From Nevskia sp. (GTDB lineage Bacteria > Pseudomonadota > Gammaproteobacteria > Nevskiales > Nevskiaceae), in NCBI GenBank assembly GCA_028291705.1, contig JAQGNS010000227.1, forward strand, positions 1 to 41,692: DNA of 41,692 bases, read 5' to 3'. This document shows, piece by piece, positions 25,330 through 34,563 of the stretch. Position numbers and translations under genes: made by a program. Under the pieces are notes generated by a model. The model saw only the letters and a program-made list of their open reading frames with translations, was not told where the DNA came from and made no database searches. How positions within the stretch are numbered: the stretch's first letter is position 1; the number at the start of each line of letters is the position of its first letter.

Positions 25330-26190
25330 ATGCAGATTCATGTTGAGCTGAAGAAGGTGCCGCTGTTCAAGGGGCTGAACGACAACGATATCGAAGCGCT
25401 GGTCGGGCGCCTGAGCATCCGGCGCGTGTCGGCGGGACAGGAAATCGTCTCCAAGGGCAATGTCGGCAGTTCCATGTTCGTGGTGCTGGAAGGCTCGGTG
25501 CGGATCTTCCTGCCGGCGGCGGAGGAGGGCGAGCAGCCGATCGTGCTGAAGGAACTCAGCAGCGGCGGTTTCTTCGGCGAGATGGCCCTGCTCGAGCGCG
25601 AGCCGCGCACCGCCAGCGTCGAGACCTTGAGCGAGGTGGTGCTGGGCGAGTTGTCGCGCGAGGGCTTCGTCGATTTCCTGCAAAGCTCCAGCCACGCCAT
25701 CATGGCGATGCTGGGCGAAATGTCCGGGCGCTTGCGCGCCACCACGCGGCTGCTGGAGCTGCCCACCGCCCGCGACATCAACCGCGAGGCGGACGAAAAG
25801 CTGACCTGGGGCCAGCGCCTCGCCGACCGGGTGGCGCAGTGGAACGGCAGCTGGTCCTTCATCGCCCTGCTGCTTGGCCTGACCGGGTTGTGGTGCGTGG
25901 CCAACGCGATGGAGCACATCGCTTTCGACCCTTACCCCTACCAGTTCTTCAACCTGTTCCTGGCCATCCTGGTGGCGCTGCAAGGGCCGCTGATCATGAT
26001 GAGCCAGAACCGTCAGTCGGTGAAGGAACGCCTGCATGCGGAAACCGACTACATGGTCAACCTGAAAAACGAGATCGGCATCGCCCAGATCCTGCGCGAG
26101 GTGACGCAGCTGAAGGAACAGCTCTACCTGCGCGAGGTGGGCGAGTACCGTTCCCGCTCCGAGCCCCCCACCGAAGGCTGGGGCGACTGA
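25330..26190 (+). CDS. Cyclic-nucleotide-binding domain + DUF1003 membrane protein
   Basis: A 286-residue protein. An N-terminal cNMP-binding beta-roll (about 1-130) has GSSMFVVLEGSVRIFLP and the phosphate-binding cassette FFGEMALLEREPRTASV. DUF1003 follows, with two hydrophobic helices (SFIALLLGLTGLWCVANA and FFNLFLAILVALQGPLIMMSQNRQ) and a helical tail. The ligand is probably cAMP or cGMP at the inner membrane; what the DUF1003 part does is unknown. The start at 25330 follows GGAA; an ATG at 25294 is an alternative. A GC-rich 7-bp hairpin (26193-26211) follows the stop. Confidence 0.88.
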   Translation: MQIHVELKKVPLFKGLNDNDIEALVGRLSIRRVSAGQEIVSKGNVGSSMFVVLEGSVRIFLPAAEEGEQPIVLKELSSGGFFGEMALLEREPRTASVETLSEVVLGELSREGFVDFLQSSSHAIMAMLGEMSGRLRATTRLLELPTARDINREADEKLTWGQRLADRVAQWNGSWSFIALLLGLTGLWCVANAMEHIAFDPYPYQFFNLFLAILVALQGPLIMMSQNRQSVKERLHAETDYMVNLKNEIGIAQILREVTQLKEQLYLREVGEYRSRSEPPTEGWGD

Positions 26191-26272
26191 GCCCCGCCGT
26201 CGCGCGGCGGGACGGGTGTCCGTAATGGCGGCCCGTTTCCCGGTAAAGTAGGGGCCATAGGGAACAGGGCTA

Positions 26273-26540
26273 AGAGCTTATCCGTGAATAAATCGCACCT
26301 GCGTTGCAGTCCAAAATCGCGTCAGGCAAGGCGGAAGGCTGAGCCATGGTGATTCCATGGCTCAGCCTGACAACGCAGTCTGGCGCGATTTTGGGCGCAA
26401 CCCTCCGGGACGGGGCCATTTTTGCGCATTGCTGCGCCGGCCAGAGCGCACCATGGAATGACCATGCCGCACTCTGTCCGACTTGCACTGCGCAAAAAAT
26501 GGCCGCCGTCGCAGGCGCGATTTATTCACGGATAAGCTCT
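26273..26540. mobile_element. Structured MITE-like element, copy 1 (TA-flanked)
   Basis: A 268-bp element with 31-bp terminal inverted repeats (26273-26303 and 26510-26540, one mismatch; outer end AGAGCTTATCCGTGAATAAA) flanked by TA on both sides (26271-26272, 26541-26542). The 206-bp core has two tandem hairpin domains. The first has a perfect 13-bp stem with a 5-base loop at its tip (26337-26367) and a long imperfect base (CCAAAATCGCG with CGCGATTTTGG). The second is closed by TTTTTGCGCA with TGCGCAAAAA. There is no transposase gene. TA targets suggest IS630/mariner-type mobilisation (inference). Confidence 0.85.
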
Positions 26541-26550
26541 TAATACACGG

Positions 26551-28599
26551 ATGCAATCGTTTTTCGCAGAGCTGCAGCGCCGCCACGTCTACAAGGTCGG
26601 GGCCATGTACGCCGTCGCCGGCTGGCTGCTGGTGCAGGTGGTGACGCAGGTGCTGCCGGTATTCGATGTGTCGCCGCTGGCGCAGCGCATCATCGTGCTG
26701 GTCATCGTCGCCTGCTTCCCGGTGGCGCTGGTGCTGTCCTGGCTGTTCGACATCACGCCGCAGGGCATCGTCCGCACCAGCGCCCAGGCTTCGTCGGCAA
26801 CGGCCGATGCCCCCGCCGCGCCGCCCGCCGGCCGCGAGCGCCTGCTCAATTACGTACTCGGGGCCATGTTGCTGCTGGCCGGGGCCTACCTGGTGGCGGA
26901 GCGGATCTGGTTGCGGCCGGCGGCCAATGCCGCGGCGGCGGCGGTTGCCAGCAAGTCCGTGGCGGACAAGTCCATCGCCGTGCTGCCGTTCGAGAATCTT
27001 TCCGACGACAAGGCCAATGCCTATTTTGCCGAAGGCATCCAGGACGAGATCCTGACCAAGCTGGCCCGCATCGGCGCCCTGCGCGTGATCTCGCGCAGCT
27101 CCACCCTGCAGTTCGCCGCCAGGCCCGGCAACCTGGCCGAGGTCGCGCGCCAGCTCGGCGTGGCCCATGTGCTCGAAGGCAGCGTGCAGAAGATCGGCGA
27201 TGCCGTGCACATCAACGTGCAGCTGATCCGCGCCGCCACCGACGACCACCTGTGGGCAGAGACCTACGACCGCAAGCTGGATAATGTCTTCGGCGTCGAA
27301 GCCGAAGTGGCCCAGGCCATCGCCCAGGCATTGCAGGCGCACATCACCGGTGGCGAAGCGCAGACTGTGGCCGCCAAGCCGACCGAAAATGCCGCCGCCT
27401 ACAATGCGTATTTGCGCGGCCTGGGTGCCGAGCGGCAGGCAATGAACGGCGCCACCAGCGAGGGCCTGGCGCTGTCGATCGCCGCTTACTCCGAAGCGGT
27501 GCAGCTCGACCCGGCTTTCGCCCTGGCCTGGGCGCGCCTGTCGATCATCAAGAGTTACGGCTACTTCAATCTGTTCAATCACACGCCGAAGCAGCTGGAC
27601 GAGGCGCGCCAGGCCGCCGATACCGCTTCCAGGCTGAATCCCGAGATGGGCGAGGCCTACCTCGCACAGGGCTATTATCACTACTGGGGATTGCGCGACT
27701 TCGATGGAGGCTTGGCCCTGTTCAACCAGGCCTTGCAGCGCCTGCCCAACAATGCCGATGTGCTGGCCGCGATCGCCTACATCGAGCGGCGCCAGGGCAA
27801 GTGGCAGGAATCGACCGATCATCTGGAACAGGCCACCCGTATCGATCCGCTCAACATCAGCATGCTGATGGGGCTGGCGACCAATTACGACTCGCTGCGG
27901 CAGTTCCCACAGGCCCTGGCGGTTTACGACCGCGCCCTCGTGGCGGTGCCGGACAATGCCAATGTGATCGCGGCGAAGGCCGGCGTGCTGCAGGACGCCG
28001 GCGATTTCGACGGTGCCGCCGCACTGCTCGCGAAACTGCCCGATACCAATGACAATCCGGGGGTATTCCAGGCCAAGCTGCAGCACCTGATCCGGGGGCG
28101 GCAATACGATCAGGCCATCGCCATGATCAAGGGCTATAGGTCGAAAGCCGCCGATCCCAGGCAGGACCCGGTGCAGATGTCGAATGACTTCTATCTGGGC
28201 TTCCTGATGATCTGGACCGGCAAGCCGCAAGAGGCGCAGGCCCCCTGCAAAGAGGCCCTGGATTCCCTCAATGCGATACGTGCAACAGGGGCCGATGACG
28301 CCAGGCTGGGCTCATCCTACGCGGCGGTCTATGTCTGCCTGGGCGACAAGGCCAAGGCCCTTCATGCGGCCACCCAGGCGGTCAAGCTCAACGCCAATGA
28401 CGCGCTGGAGCGCGCCAACGCCGATTCCATCCTGGCAATAACCCAGGCCTGGACCGGGGATCTCGACGCGGCTTTTGCCGCCCTGCCACGGTTGCTGCAG
28501 GAGCCCGGCGGTCTCGATCAGTCGGAACTCCGGATGAGTCCGCTCTGGGATCCGCTGCGCAAGGATCCGCGCTTTACGGCATTTGCTGCAAGCAAGTAA
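26551..28599 (+). CDS. TolB-like/TPR membrane protein
   Basis: A 682-residue protein of the type often found with, or fused to, adenylate cyclase and CadC-like regulators. The N-terminal FFAELQRRHVYKVGAMYAVAGWLLVQ leads into two or three membrane helices, then a periplasmic FlgO/TolB-N-like domain (SIAVLPFENLSDDKANAYFAEGIQDEILTKL ... VLEGSVQKIGD). About eight TPR repeats follow to the C-terminus. No cyclase or DNA-binding domain is present. The MITE copy 1 ends 10 bases before the ATG and has displaced the native leader. No strong ribosome site remains, so expression may depend on the element. Confidence 0.85.
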   Translation: MQSFFAELQRRHVYKVGAMYAVAGWLLVQVVTQVLPVFDVSPLAQRIIVLVIVACFPVALVLSWLFDITPQGIVRTSAQASSATADAPAAPPAGRERLLNYVLGAMLLLAGAYLVAERIWLRPAANAAAAAVASKSVADKSIAVLPFENLSDDKANAYFAEGIQDEILTKLARIGALRVISRSSTLQFAARPGNLAEVARQLGVAHVLEGSVQKIGDAVHINVQLIRAATDDHLWAETYDRKLDNVFGVEAEVAQAIAQALQAHITGGEAQTVAAKPTENAAAYNAYLRGLGAERQAMNGATSEGLALSIAAYSEAVQLDPAFALAWARLSIIKSYGYFNLFNHTPKQLDEARQAADTASRLNPEMGEAYLAQGYYHYWGLRDFDGGLALFNQALQRLPNNADVLAAIAYIERRQGKWQESTDHLEQATRIDPLNISMLMGLATNYDSLRQFPQALAVYDRALVAVPDNANVIAAKAGVLQDAGDFDGAAALLAKLPDTNDNPGVFQAKLQHLIRGRQYDQAIAMIKGYRSKAADPRQDPVQMSNDFYLGFLMIWTGKPQEAQAPCKEALDSLNAIRATGADDARLGSSYAAVYVCLGDKAKALHAATQAVKLNANDALERANADSILAITQAWTGDLDAAFAALPRLLQEPGGLDQSELRMSPLWDPLRKDPRFTAFAASK

Positions 28600-28679
28600 G
28601 CCATTCCAGCGCTGTCACGCAACTGCAACCAAATCTGTTTCCAACAGTCTGAATTGAAGGCGGAACGCCATCTTCCGCC

Positions 28680-28698
28680 GACGGACAGGATGTCCGTC
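28680..28698. terminator. Hairpin between TPR and MipA/OmpV genes
   Basis: GACGGACA pairs with TGTCCGTC across GGA (8-bp stem). It lies 81 bases after the TPR stop and 22 before the next start. It could be a weak terminator or an operator; the following bases are not T-rich enough to decide. Confidence 0.4.
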
Positions 28699-28720
28699 AT
28701 TTCGACGATCAAGGACTGTC

Positions 28721-29563
28721 ATGGACACTCGGAGCCTGTACAAGGGCGCTGCGGTTGCGTTCGGGCTGCAACTTTTTACGGTTGCCGGGCCGGCGCATGC
28801 GCAGACGCCGGGGCCGACGCCCGAGTGGCATTTCTCCGAAGGGCACCTGCTCGACGCCTATACCAAGGACGAGCTGCCCAAGTGGGACCGCGTCCTCGGC
28901 ATCGCCACCCAGACCGCGCCGAAGTACGAGGGCGGCAACGCCTACACCACTTCGTTCGGACCGACCTTCGATATCCGCTACCGCGATATCGCTTTCGCTT
29001 CCGCCGGTGAGGGCTTCGGCGTCAACCTGCTGCACGACAAGACCTATCGCGCCGGCGTGGCCCTGGCCTATGACCTCGGCCGCAACAATAGCGACGATCA
29101 CCACGTCGGCGAACTGGGCAACTACTCGATTTCGCCGGAGGCCAAGATCTTCGCCGAATACCTGTTGTTTCCGGTGACCTTCCGCATCGACCTGCGCCAC
29201 TCCTTCGGCGGCCAGGGTGGTTACATCGGCGATATCAGCTTCTACTCGCCGGTGGCGGGCAAGGACGGCAAGTACTTCGTCTTCGCCGGCCCTTCAATGA
29301 CGTTCGCCGACGCCAACAACCTGGGCCACACCTTCGGCGTCAGCGTCCCGCAGTCGGCCAAATCCGGTTATCCCACGCACTACCTGGGCAGCGGCGTGCG
29401 CAGCTACAGCTTCGGCGTCAGCGGCGGCTATTTCTTCACCAGGCACTGGCTGTTCGAGGGCTTCGTTTCCGGCGAGCAACTGGTCGGCGGCGCCGGCACT
29501 GCGCCCTTCGTGCAGCAGCGCGGCCAGCTCAATCTGCAGCTGACTACGGCGTATCGCTGGTAG
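28721..29563 (+). CDS. MipA/OmpV family outer-membrane protein
   Basis: A 280-residue exported barrel. The signal peptide ends GPAHAQTP; then comes the MipA/OmpV pattern (VLGIATQTAPKYEGGNAYTTSFGPTFDIRYRDIAFASAGEGFGVNLL), YRAGVALAYDLGRN, and a terminal LTTAYRW. In E. coli MipA scaffolds murein enzymes, and in vibrios OmpV is a porin-like adhesin; the role here is open. AAGGA precedes the ATG by 5 bases. It is probably transcribed alone, convergent with the GGDEF-EAL gene. Confidence 0.88.
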   Translation: MDTRSLYKGAAVAFGLQLFTVAGPAHAQTPGPTPEWHFSEGHLLDAYTKDELPKWDRVLGIATQTAPKYEGGNAYTTSFGPTFDIRYRDIAFASAGEGFGVNLLHDKTYRAGVALAYDLGRNNSDDHHVGELGNYSISPEAKIFAEYLLFPVTFRIDLRHSFGGQGGYIGDISFYSPVAGKDGKYFVFAGPSMTFADANNLGHTFGVSVPQSAKSGYPTHYLGSGVRSYSFGVSGGYFFTRHWLFEGFVSGEQLVGGAGTAPFVQQRGQLNLQLTTAYRW

Positions 29564-29596
29564 CCGGCTCCAGGGCTGACCAGGGCGGCGCTTTTC

Positions 29597-32176
29597 TCAG
29601 GCCGCCATGGCCAGGCTCATGAAGCGGTCGGCCGATACGGCAGCGCTGTAGTAGTAGCCCTGTGCCTCGTCGCAGCCGCGCTCGCGCAGGTAGGTTTGCT
29701 GTGCCTGATTCTCCACGCCCTCGGCGATGACGCGGATATTGAGGCTGCGTGCCATGGCGATGATGGCGTTGATGATGGCGGCGTCGGTGGCATCGGTGGC
29801 CAGGTCGCGCACGAAGCTGCGGTCAATCTTGATCTTGTCGATGGGGAAGCGCGTCAGGTAGGACAGGCTGGAATAGCCGGTGCCGAAATCGTCGATGACC
29901 ACGGTCACGCCCAGGGCGCGCAACTGCTGTAGCGTGGCGGCGCTCTCTTCGGGATTGCGCATCAGCATGCCTTCGGTGATCTCCAGCTCCAGGTGGCGCG
30001 GTGCCAGGCCGCTCTGCAGCAACGCCGTGCGCACCACCTCGAGCCAGTCCTGTTGCTGGAACTGGCGCGGTGAAACGTTCACCGCCAGCACCAGAGGCTG
30101 GCCGGTATGGCGCTGGATGCGCACCGCTTCGCGGCAGGCGGTCTTCAGCGCCCATTCGCCCAGCGGGATGATCTGGCCGGTTTCCTCCGCCACCGGGATG
30201 AAGCGGGCCGGGGCGATGTAGCCGTGTTCCGGATGCTTCCAGCGCAGCAGCGCCTCCATGCCGACGATATTGCCGGACTTGAGGCAGATCTCCGGCTGGT
30301 AGTGCAGCGACAGTTCCTCGTTCTCCACCGCATGGCGTAAGGCGCTGCCCAGGGCCAGGCGGTCCACGGTTTCCTGCAGCATGGCTTCGGTGAACCACTG
30401 CATATTGCTGCGGCCCGTGGCCTTGGCGTGGTACATCGCCACATCGGCGTGCTTGAGCAGGGCCGAAGTGTCCACGCCGTCCCGCGGATAGAGGCAGCCG
30501 CCGATGCTGGGCGTGACCAGCAGCTCGTGGCCTTCGATCGTCACCGGCGTGGAGATGGCCTCGGTGATCTTGGCCACCACCGGCATCACCTCCTCGCGGC
30601 TGTGCACGTCGGTGATGACGATGACGAATTCGTCGCCGCCGAGGCGCGAGACCGTGTCGATGTCGCGGATCGATTGCTTGAGCTGCTCGGAGATCTTGAG
30701 CAGCAGCTGATCGCCGAACTGGTGGCCGAGCGAATCGTTGATGCCCTTGAAATGGTCGAGGTCGATCATCAACACCGCCACCTGGCTGCCGAGGCGGCGC
30801 GATTGGCGCATCGCCATGTCCAGGCGGTCCAGCAGCAGGGCGCGATTGGGCAGGCCGGTGAGGGTGTCGTGCTGCGCGGTGTGGCGGATATAGGCCTCAA
30901 TGCGCTTGCGCTCGGTGATGTCCTCGGCGGTGCCGACCACGGCGAAGATGCGGCCGTCCTTGTACAGCGGGCCGGCGCTGAAGGAGATGGCGACGCGCGA
31001 GCCGTCGGCGCGCACGATCTCGGTCTCCTCGCTGCGCATGGAAACGCCGTCGCGCATGATGTCGCTGAACTTGCCGGCCATGTCCTCCACCAGCTCCGGC
31101 GCGATCAGGGCCGAGTAGGCGCTGCCGATCAGCTGCCCGTCGCTGTAGCCGGTGATCTCGCTGGTGCGCTGGTTGGCCATGGTGAAGTGGCCCTGCAGGT
31201 CGATGACGTAGATGGCGTTGCTGGCGCTCTGCATCACCCGTTCGCGGAATTCGGTGGCGCGGCGCAACTCCTCCTCGGCATGGCGGCGGTGGCGCACCAT
31301 GTCGTTGAAGATCACCGCCAGTTCGCCCAGCTCGTCGTTGGTGCGTACTTCGATCTGGTGGTCGAGCCGCCCCACCGAGACGCGCAGCGCGCCGTCGCGC
31401 AGGCCGCGGATGGCGTCCTCGATGCCGCGCGAGATCCACAAGGATACGCCCAGGCCGCATAGCAGCAATAACAGCGCGGAACTGATGATCAGGGTGGCCA
31501 ACGCCCTGCGCACCAGGCGCGCGCCATCGCCGAAATCGCTTGAGAACCGGTTCTCCAGGCGGGTGAGGTTGGCCGTGATGTCGTCCAGGCTGGTCAGCAA
31601 CTGGTCCTGGCGCTCGCGCGTCAACTGGCCCGAGCTGATCGCCTCGTGCACCGTCCTGCCGCAGTCCAGCAGCCGCAGCACATAGTCATCCGATTCCGCC
31701 CACACCGCCATGGCCGGGGCGAAGGCGGTGGAGTCGCCGAAGCGCCGGAACAGGTTGACCATGTAAGGGATGTCGTCGGCGGAGTTGCCGCCGTCGAGGA
31801 AGCCCTGGTGCACGATCGCGGGGTCGTACTGCGCCTTGGCCATCTCGATGCGCGCCGTGCGGTCGCCCAGCGGCAGGCGCATCGAATCGAGATAGCGGCC
31901 GTAGTCCTGCTCGTCGTGCGTGCGCAGATAGCGCAGCAGCCAGTAGACGCCGTCCTTCTGGCCCTTGGACCACAGGCCCTCGCTGCGGATATACCCGCGC
32001 ACGCCGGAGGCCAGGTTGAGCGACATGTCCATGATGCCGAGCAGGCCGATGATGGCCGCGCTGAAGACGAACACCATGGTGGCCAGCTTGGCGCGGATCG
32101 ACAGGTTGCGCAGGAAGCCTTCGGGCAGGCGGCGGCGCAGTGCTTTGCCGCCGGGCGCGGCGAGCACTGGGTTCAT
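29597..32176 (-). CDS. PAS-GGDEF-EAL membrane sensor for c-di-GMP
   Basis: An 859-residue inner-membrane protein: helix near 31-50, an extracytoplasmic sensor to about 225, a second helix (226-250), HAMP (about 250-305), PAS (about 310-425), GGDEF (435-590) and EAL (about 605-855). The cyclase signature GGDEF (513-517) is intact, with an upstream RxxD inhibitory site (504-507). The phosphodiesterase residues are also present (EALLRW 641-646, then NVSPRQF, EITEG, DDFGTGYSS, AEGVEN). Both activities are therefore possible, with product inhibition of the cyclase. No ribosome site is evident before the ATG. Confidence 0.93.
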   Translation of the reverse strand: MNPVLAAPGGKALRRRLPEGFLRNLSIRAKLATMVFVFSAAIIGLLGIMDMSLNLASGVRGYIRSEGLWSKGQKDGVYWLLRYLRTHDEQDYGRYLDSMRLPLGDRTARIEMAKAQYDPAIVHQGFLDGGNSADDIPYMVNLFRRFGDSTAFAPAMAVWAESDDYVLRLLDCGRTVHEAISSGQLTRERQDQLLTSLDDITANLTRLENRFSSDFGDGARLVRRALATLIISSALLLLLCGLGVSLWISRGIEDAIRGLRDGALRVSVGRLDHQIEVRTNDELGELAVIFNDMVRHRRHAEEELRRATEFRERVMQSASNAIYVIDLQGHFTMANQRTSEITGYSDGQLIGSAYSALIAPELVEDMAGKFSDIMRDGVSMRSEETEIVRADGSRVAISFSAGPLYKDGRIFAVVGTAEDITERKRIEAYIRHTAQHDTLTGLPNRALLLDRLDMAMRQSRRLGSQVAVLMIDLDHFKGINDSLGHQFGDQLLLKISEQLKQSIRDIDTVSRLGGDEFVIVITDVHSREEVMPVVAKITEAISTPVTIEGHELLVTPSIGGCLYPRDGVDTSALLKHADVAMYHAKATGRSNMQWFTEAMLQETVDRLALGSALRHAVENEELSLHYQPEICLKSGNIVGMEALLRWKHPEHGYIAPARFIPVAEETGQIIPLGEWALKTACREAVRIQRHTGQPLVLAVNVSPRQFQQQDWLEVVRTALLQSGLAPRHLELEITEGMLMRNPEESAATLQQLRALGVTVVIDDFGTGYSSLSYLTRFPIDKIKIDRSFVRDLATDATDAAIINAIIAMARSLNIRVIAEGVENQAQQTYLRERGCDEAQGYYYSAAVSADRFMSLAMAA

Positions 32177-32344
32177 ACGGAGAGGCGGCCGGACTTACCC
32201 TGGCTGATGCATGTGGATAACTTCATGGGCTGCATCCTAGGGGCTCCGCCCCAGGCCGCCTATGGTGTTTTTTTATACTGGCGACAGCCGGTATGTTTCC
32301 GCCCCGCCTGCGGCTGGTCCGGTATCTTCGGGGCCCCTCCAGGG

Positions 32345-33016
32345 CTACAGCAGACCGATGGCGCGGGACACCAGGATGGCCACGATCAGCAGCGAGATCA
32401 CCGCCTGGACCATGGTCAGCAGCTTGGCCCAGCGCGACAGCACCGGCGTGTCGGTGGGGGAAAAGGCGGTGCTGGTGTTGAAGGCCAGGAACAGGTAGTC
32501 GATGAAGTGCGGCGACCAGTTACGGTCGCGCAAGGTGGGGGTCGGCTCGGCCATCTGCGGGAACAGGAAGGCGCCGTCGCTGTGCCGCCCGCGCTGGTCG
32601 CGCTGGTGTGGGCCGCCCGCATCCAGGCGCCAGTACCACAGGGCGAACACCAGCACATTGCTGATCCACAGCACCCCGGCGGAGCGCAGCAGCTCTTGCG
32701 GCCCCTCGGTCTTGGCCGGCAGGCTGCGCATCAGCAGCACCAGGGACAGGATCATGGCCAGGGTGACGACGGTGCTGACGGCATAGCCCAGCACCTGGTT
32801 GACGCGGCTGCGGCCCATGCGCAGGGCGATCATCGACGGCGTGATCAGCGCCAGCACCAACCCCACCACCAGCCAGCGCGGCCCCACCATCATGTTGTCG
32901 GGCAGGGAGGTGAAGGCGCCGCTGAGGGCCGCCAGCGCCACCAGGGCCGGCCAGCGCGGCTCGGCCGTGCCGGCGGCGGCTTCCTGCTTGGGTTTCTGTG
33001 CGGGTGCGGTGCTCAT
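32345..33016 (-). CDS. Uncharacterised membrane protein, DUF1345/two-TM-channel-like C-terminus
   Basis: A 223-residue protein with about five hydrophobic helices. The C-terminal part, FIDYLFLAFNTSTAFSPTDTP followed by a hydrophobic helix, resembles DUF1345 and the pore-helix layout of two-TM ion channels, but there is no potassium-selectivity TVGYG. A polar insert (GGPHQRDQRGRHSDGAFLFP) lies before it. The start at 33016 follows GAGA by 2 bases; an upstream ATG would add 27 unlikely residues. It is divergent from the DUF5131 gene. A transport role is a guess. Confidence 0.6.
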   Translation of the reverse strand: MSTAPAQKPKQEAAAGTAEPRWPALVALAALSGAFTSLPDNMMVGPRWLVVGLVLALITPSMIALRMGRSRVNQVLGYAVSTVVTLAMILSLVLLMRSLPAKTEGPQELLRSAGVLWISNVLVFALWYWRLDAGGPHQRDQRGRHSDGAFLFPQMAEPTPTLRDRNWSPHFIDYLFLAFNTSTAFSPTDTPVLSRWAKLLTMVQAVISLLIVAILVSRAIGLL

Positions 33017-33377
33017 GGTCTCGGGCGGCCTGCCCGGGACCGGGTCGGCCGGGACCGGTCGATGATACCGCGTGGCGCCGGTGCGATCGCGCCACAAAGT
33101 GCCGCAGCTTGTCAGTCATCCCGCATAAATGTCAGGCGGGATTGCCGCCCCTGCGTCACCACACCGGCGGTCCTGTGCCGGCCGCGATCGGCGCCACGCC
33201 GATACCCGCGCGATCGCCCGTGGCAAATGGGCTTTTCGCAGGCGGGGGAAAGCGTACTGATCGGTTCGCATTGGGCTGTTTCTACCCAAGCCGGTTGGCC
33301 CCGCCCTTGCTAAATAGAGCTCAGGGGCAGGGAAGGCAGCCCCATCAAAAAACAGGCCGGATCATCAGCGGGACCTG
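33017..33377. other. Divergent intergenic region, no gene seen
   Basis: 361 bp between the channel-like gene and the DUF5131 gene. The only structure noticed is a spaced 7-bp inverted repeat GCGATCG (33184-33190) / CGATCGC (33211-33217), which may be fortuitous. Promoters for both genes must lie here, but none could be assigned. Confidence 0.5.
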
Positions 33378-34544
33378 ATGCGCCGGTTCACTCGGCCGGG
33401 ACTGACCTTGGGTCTGGAAAGCGGGCAATTGCTGCCGGAGATTCGCCTCACCGATCGTGAGCTGCTGCGCCGTCGCGAGGAAAGCCTGTCGCACAGCGAA
33501 CGGCCGTGGAACGTGGTGCTCGGCTGCCAGCCGGTGTCGGACGGCTGCATTGCCTGCCTGGCGCAGGCGCGGCTCGACGTGCACAACGCCAACGCCGGCC
33601 AGACCGTGGACTGGTCGCGCCGCGATGCCGCGGTGGAGCTGGAGCAGGCCCTGACCGAACCGGCGGCGTGGACCACGCCGCAGCGGGTGATGATCGCGCC
33701 GCTGTCCGACCTGTTCCAGCCGACGGTGAGCGGCCTGTTCATCGAACGCGTGCTCAAGGTGGTGGCGGCGCATCCGCAGCATGTATTCCTGCTCACCACC
33801 CGCTACCCGCGGCGCATGCGCGAACTGCTGAAGGCGCATCCGGCGCCGCAGAACCTCGGCATCGGCGTCTCGGCCGAGGATGCCGCCGCCCTGGAAGAAC
33901 GCCTGCCTTACCTGTTCGATATCGAGGCGCGCTGGCGCCATCTGCTGCTGGAGCCGCTGCTGTCGGCGGTGGACATCGAGCGCATCGAGCTGCCCACGCG
34001 CGACATCCTGTGGCCGCTGGAAGGCATCGTGCAGCAATACCTCGGCCTGGATGCGGACAACCAGCCGCAATGGCTGCCCAAGAGCGATCCGCTGCGGCGC
34101 CTGCCGCCGCTGGACTGGGTCATCGCCGGCGGCGAGCGCGGCCAGGCGCCGCGGCCGCCGCACCCGGCCTGGCTGCGCGCCATCCGCGATGCCTGCCTGC
34201 GGCAGCGCACGCCGTTCTTCTTCCGTGGCTGGGGCGATTATGTGCCGACGCGCAAGCCCGACGCGGAAGATCCGGGGCTGATGGTGGTGTCCGAGGACGG
34301 CGTGCGCCGTGGTCGCGGTGCCGGCTCCGCCATCAACCGTTTCGCCCTCGGCGCCAGCGATGTGCACTTCACCAGGCTGGCACGGGGCGACGAGCCGATC
34401 CAGTTCTTCCTCGACGGCCAGCGCCACCTCGGCGTGCCGGAGCAGCGCGCGCCGGAACAGCGGCTGTCGCCCTCGGATGCCTCGGTGCTGGAGCGCGAGT
34501 TGCAGCGGCTAACCCCGTCGGCCCTGGCGAGGAAGCCCGGCTAA
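33378..34544 (+). CDS. DUF5131 (phage Gp37/Gp68-like) protein
   Basis: A 388-residue protein recognised by an ordered set of DUF5131 motifs. WNVVLGCQPVSDGCIACLAQ has the family's C-x6-C-x2-C, although the aromatic residue usually after the last Cys is Leu here. LLTTRYPRRM, LGIGVSAEDAAALEERLPYL, LLEPLL, DWVIAGGERG and FFFRGWGDYVP then follow. The family is common in phages and plasmids and looks like a degenerate radical-SAM-type barrel; function is unknown. GGGA lies about 5 bases before the ATG. It is convergent with the Pycsar-effector-like gene (19-bp gap). Confidence 0.8.
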   Translation: MRRFTRPGLTLGLESGQLLPEIRLTDRELLRRREESLSHSERPWNVVLGCQPVSDGCIACLAQARLDVHNANAGQTVDWSRRDAAVELEQALTEPAAWTTPQRVMIAPLSDLFQPTVSGLFIERVLKVVAAHPQHVFLLTTRYPRRMRELLKAHPAPQNLGIGVSAEDAAALEERLPYLFDIEARWRHLLLEPLLSAVDIERIELPTRDILWPLEGIVQQYLGLDADNQPQWLPKSDPLRRLPPLDWVIAGGERGQAPRPPHPAWLRAIRDACLRQRTPFFFRGWGDYVPTRKPDAEDPGLMVVSEDGVRRGRGAGSAINRFALGASDVHFTRLARGDEPIQFFLDGQRHLGVPEQRAPEQRLSPSDASVLERELQRLTPSALARKPG

Positions 34545-34563
34545 GAAGCGCCGGGTTCGGCGC

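Noticed and set aside
26270-26488. Small reading frames inside the MITE (also 26346-26543 and 36117-36509) giving similar peptides
   Set aside because: They read through hairpin arms and inverted repeats, the same peptide appears in both copies only because the DNA core is repeated, and no ribosome site precedes them. They are explained by the element.
26362-28230. 622-codon open frame antisense to the TolB-like/TPR gene
   Set aside because: GC-rich third positions leave the opposite strand open. The plus-strand gene has recognisable domains, while this frame is low-complexity Gly/Gln/His/Arg-rich with no domain.
32268-32295. T-run followed by ATACTGGC/GCCGGTAT hairpin between two minus-strand genes
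   Set aside because: The T-run precedes the hairpin on the plus strand and gives an A-run on the minus strand, so it is not a terminator for either direction.
31646-33313. 555-codon plus-strand frame across the GGDEF-EAL 5' end and the channel-like gene
   Set aside because: It runs antisense through two genes and the gap between them, and has a composition (Gln/His/Gly-rich) typical of shadow frames.
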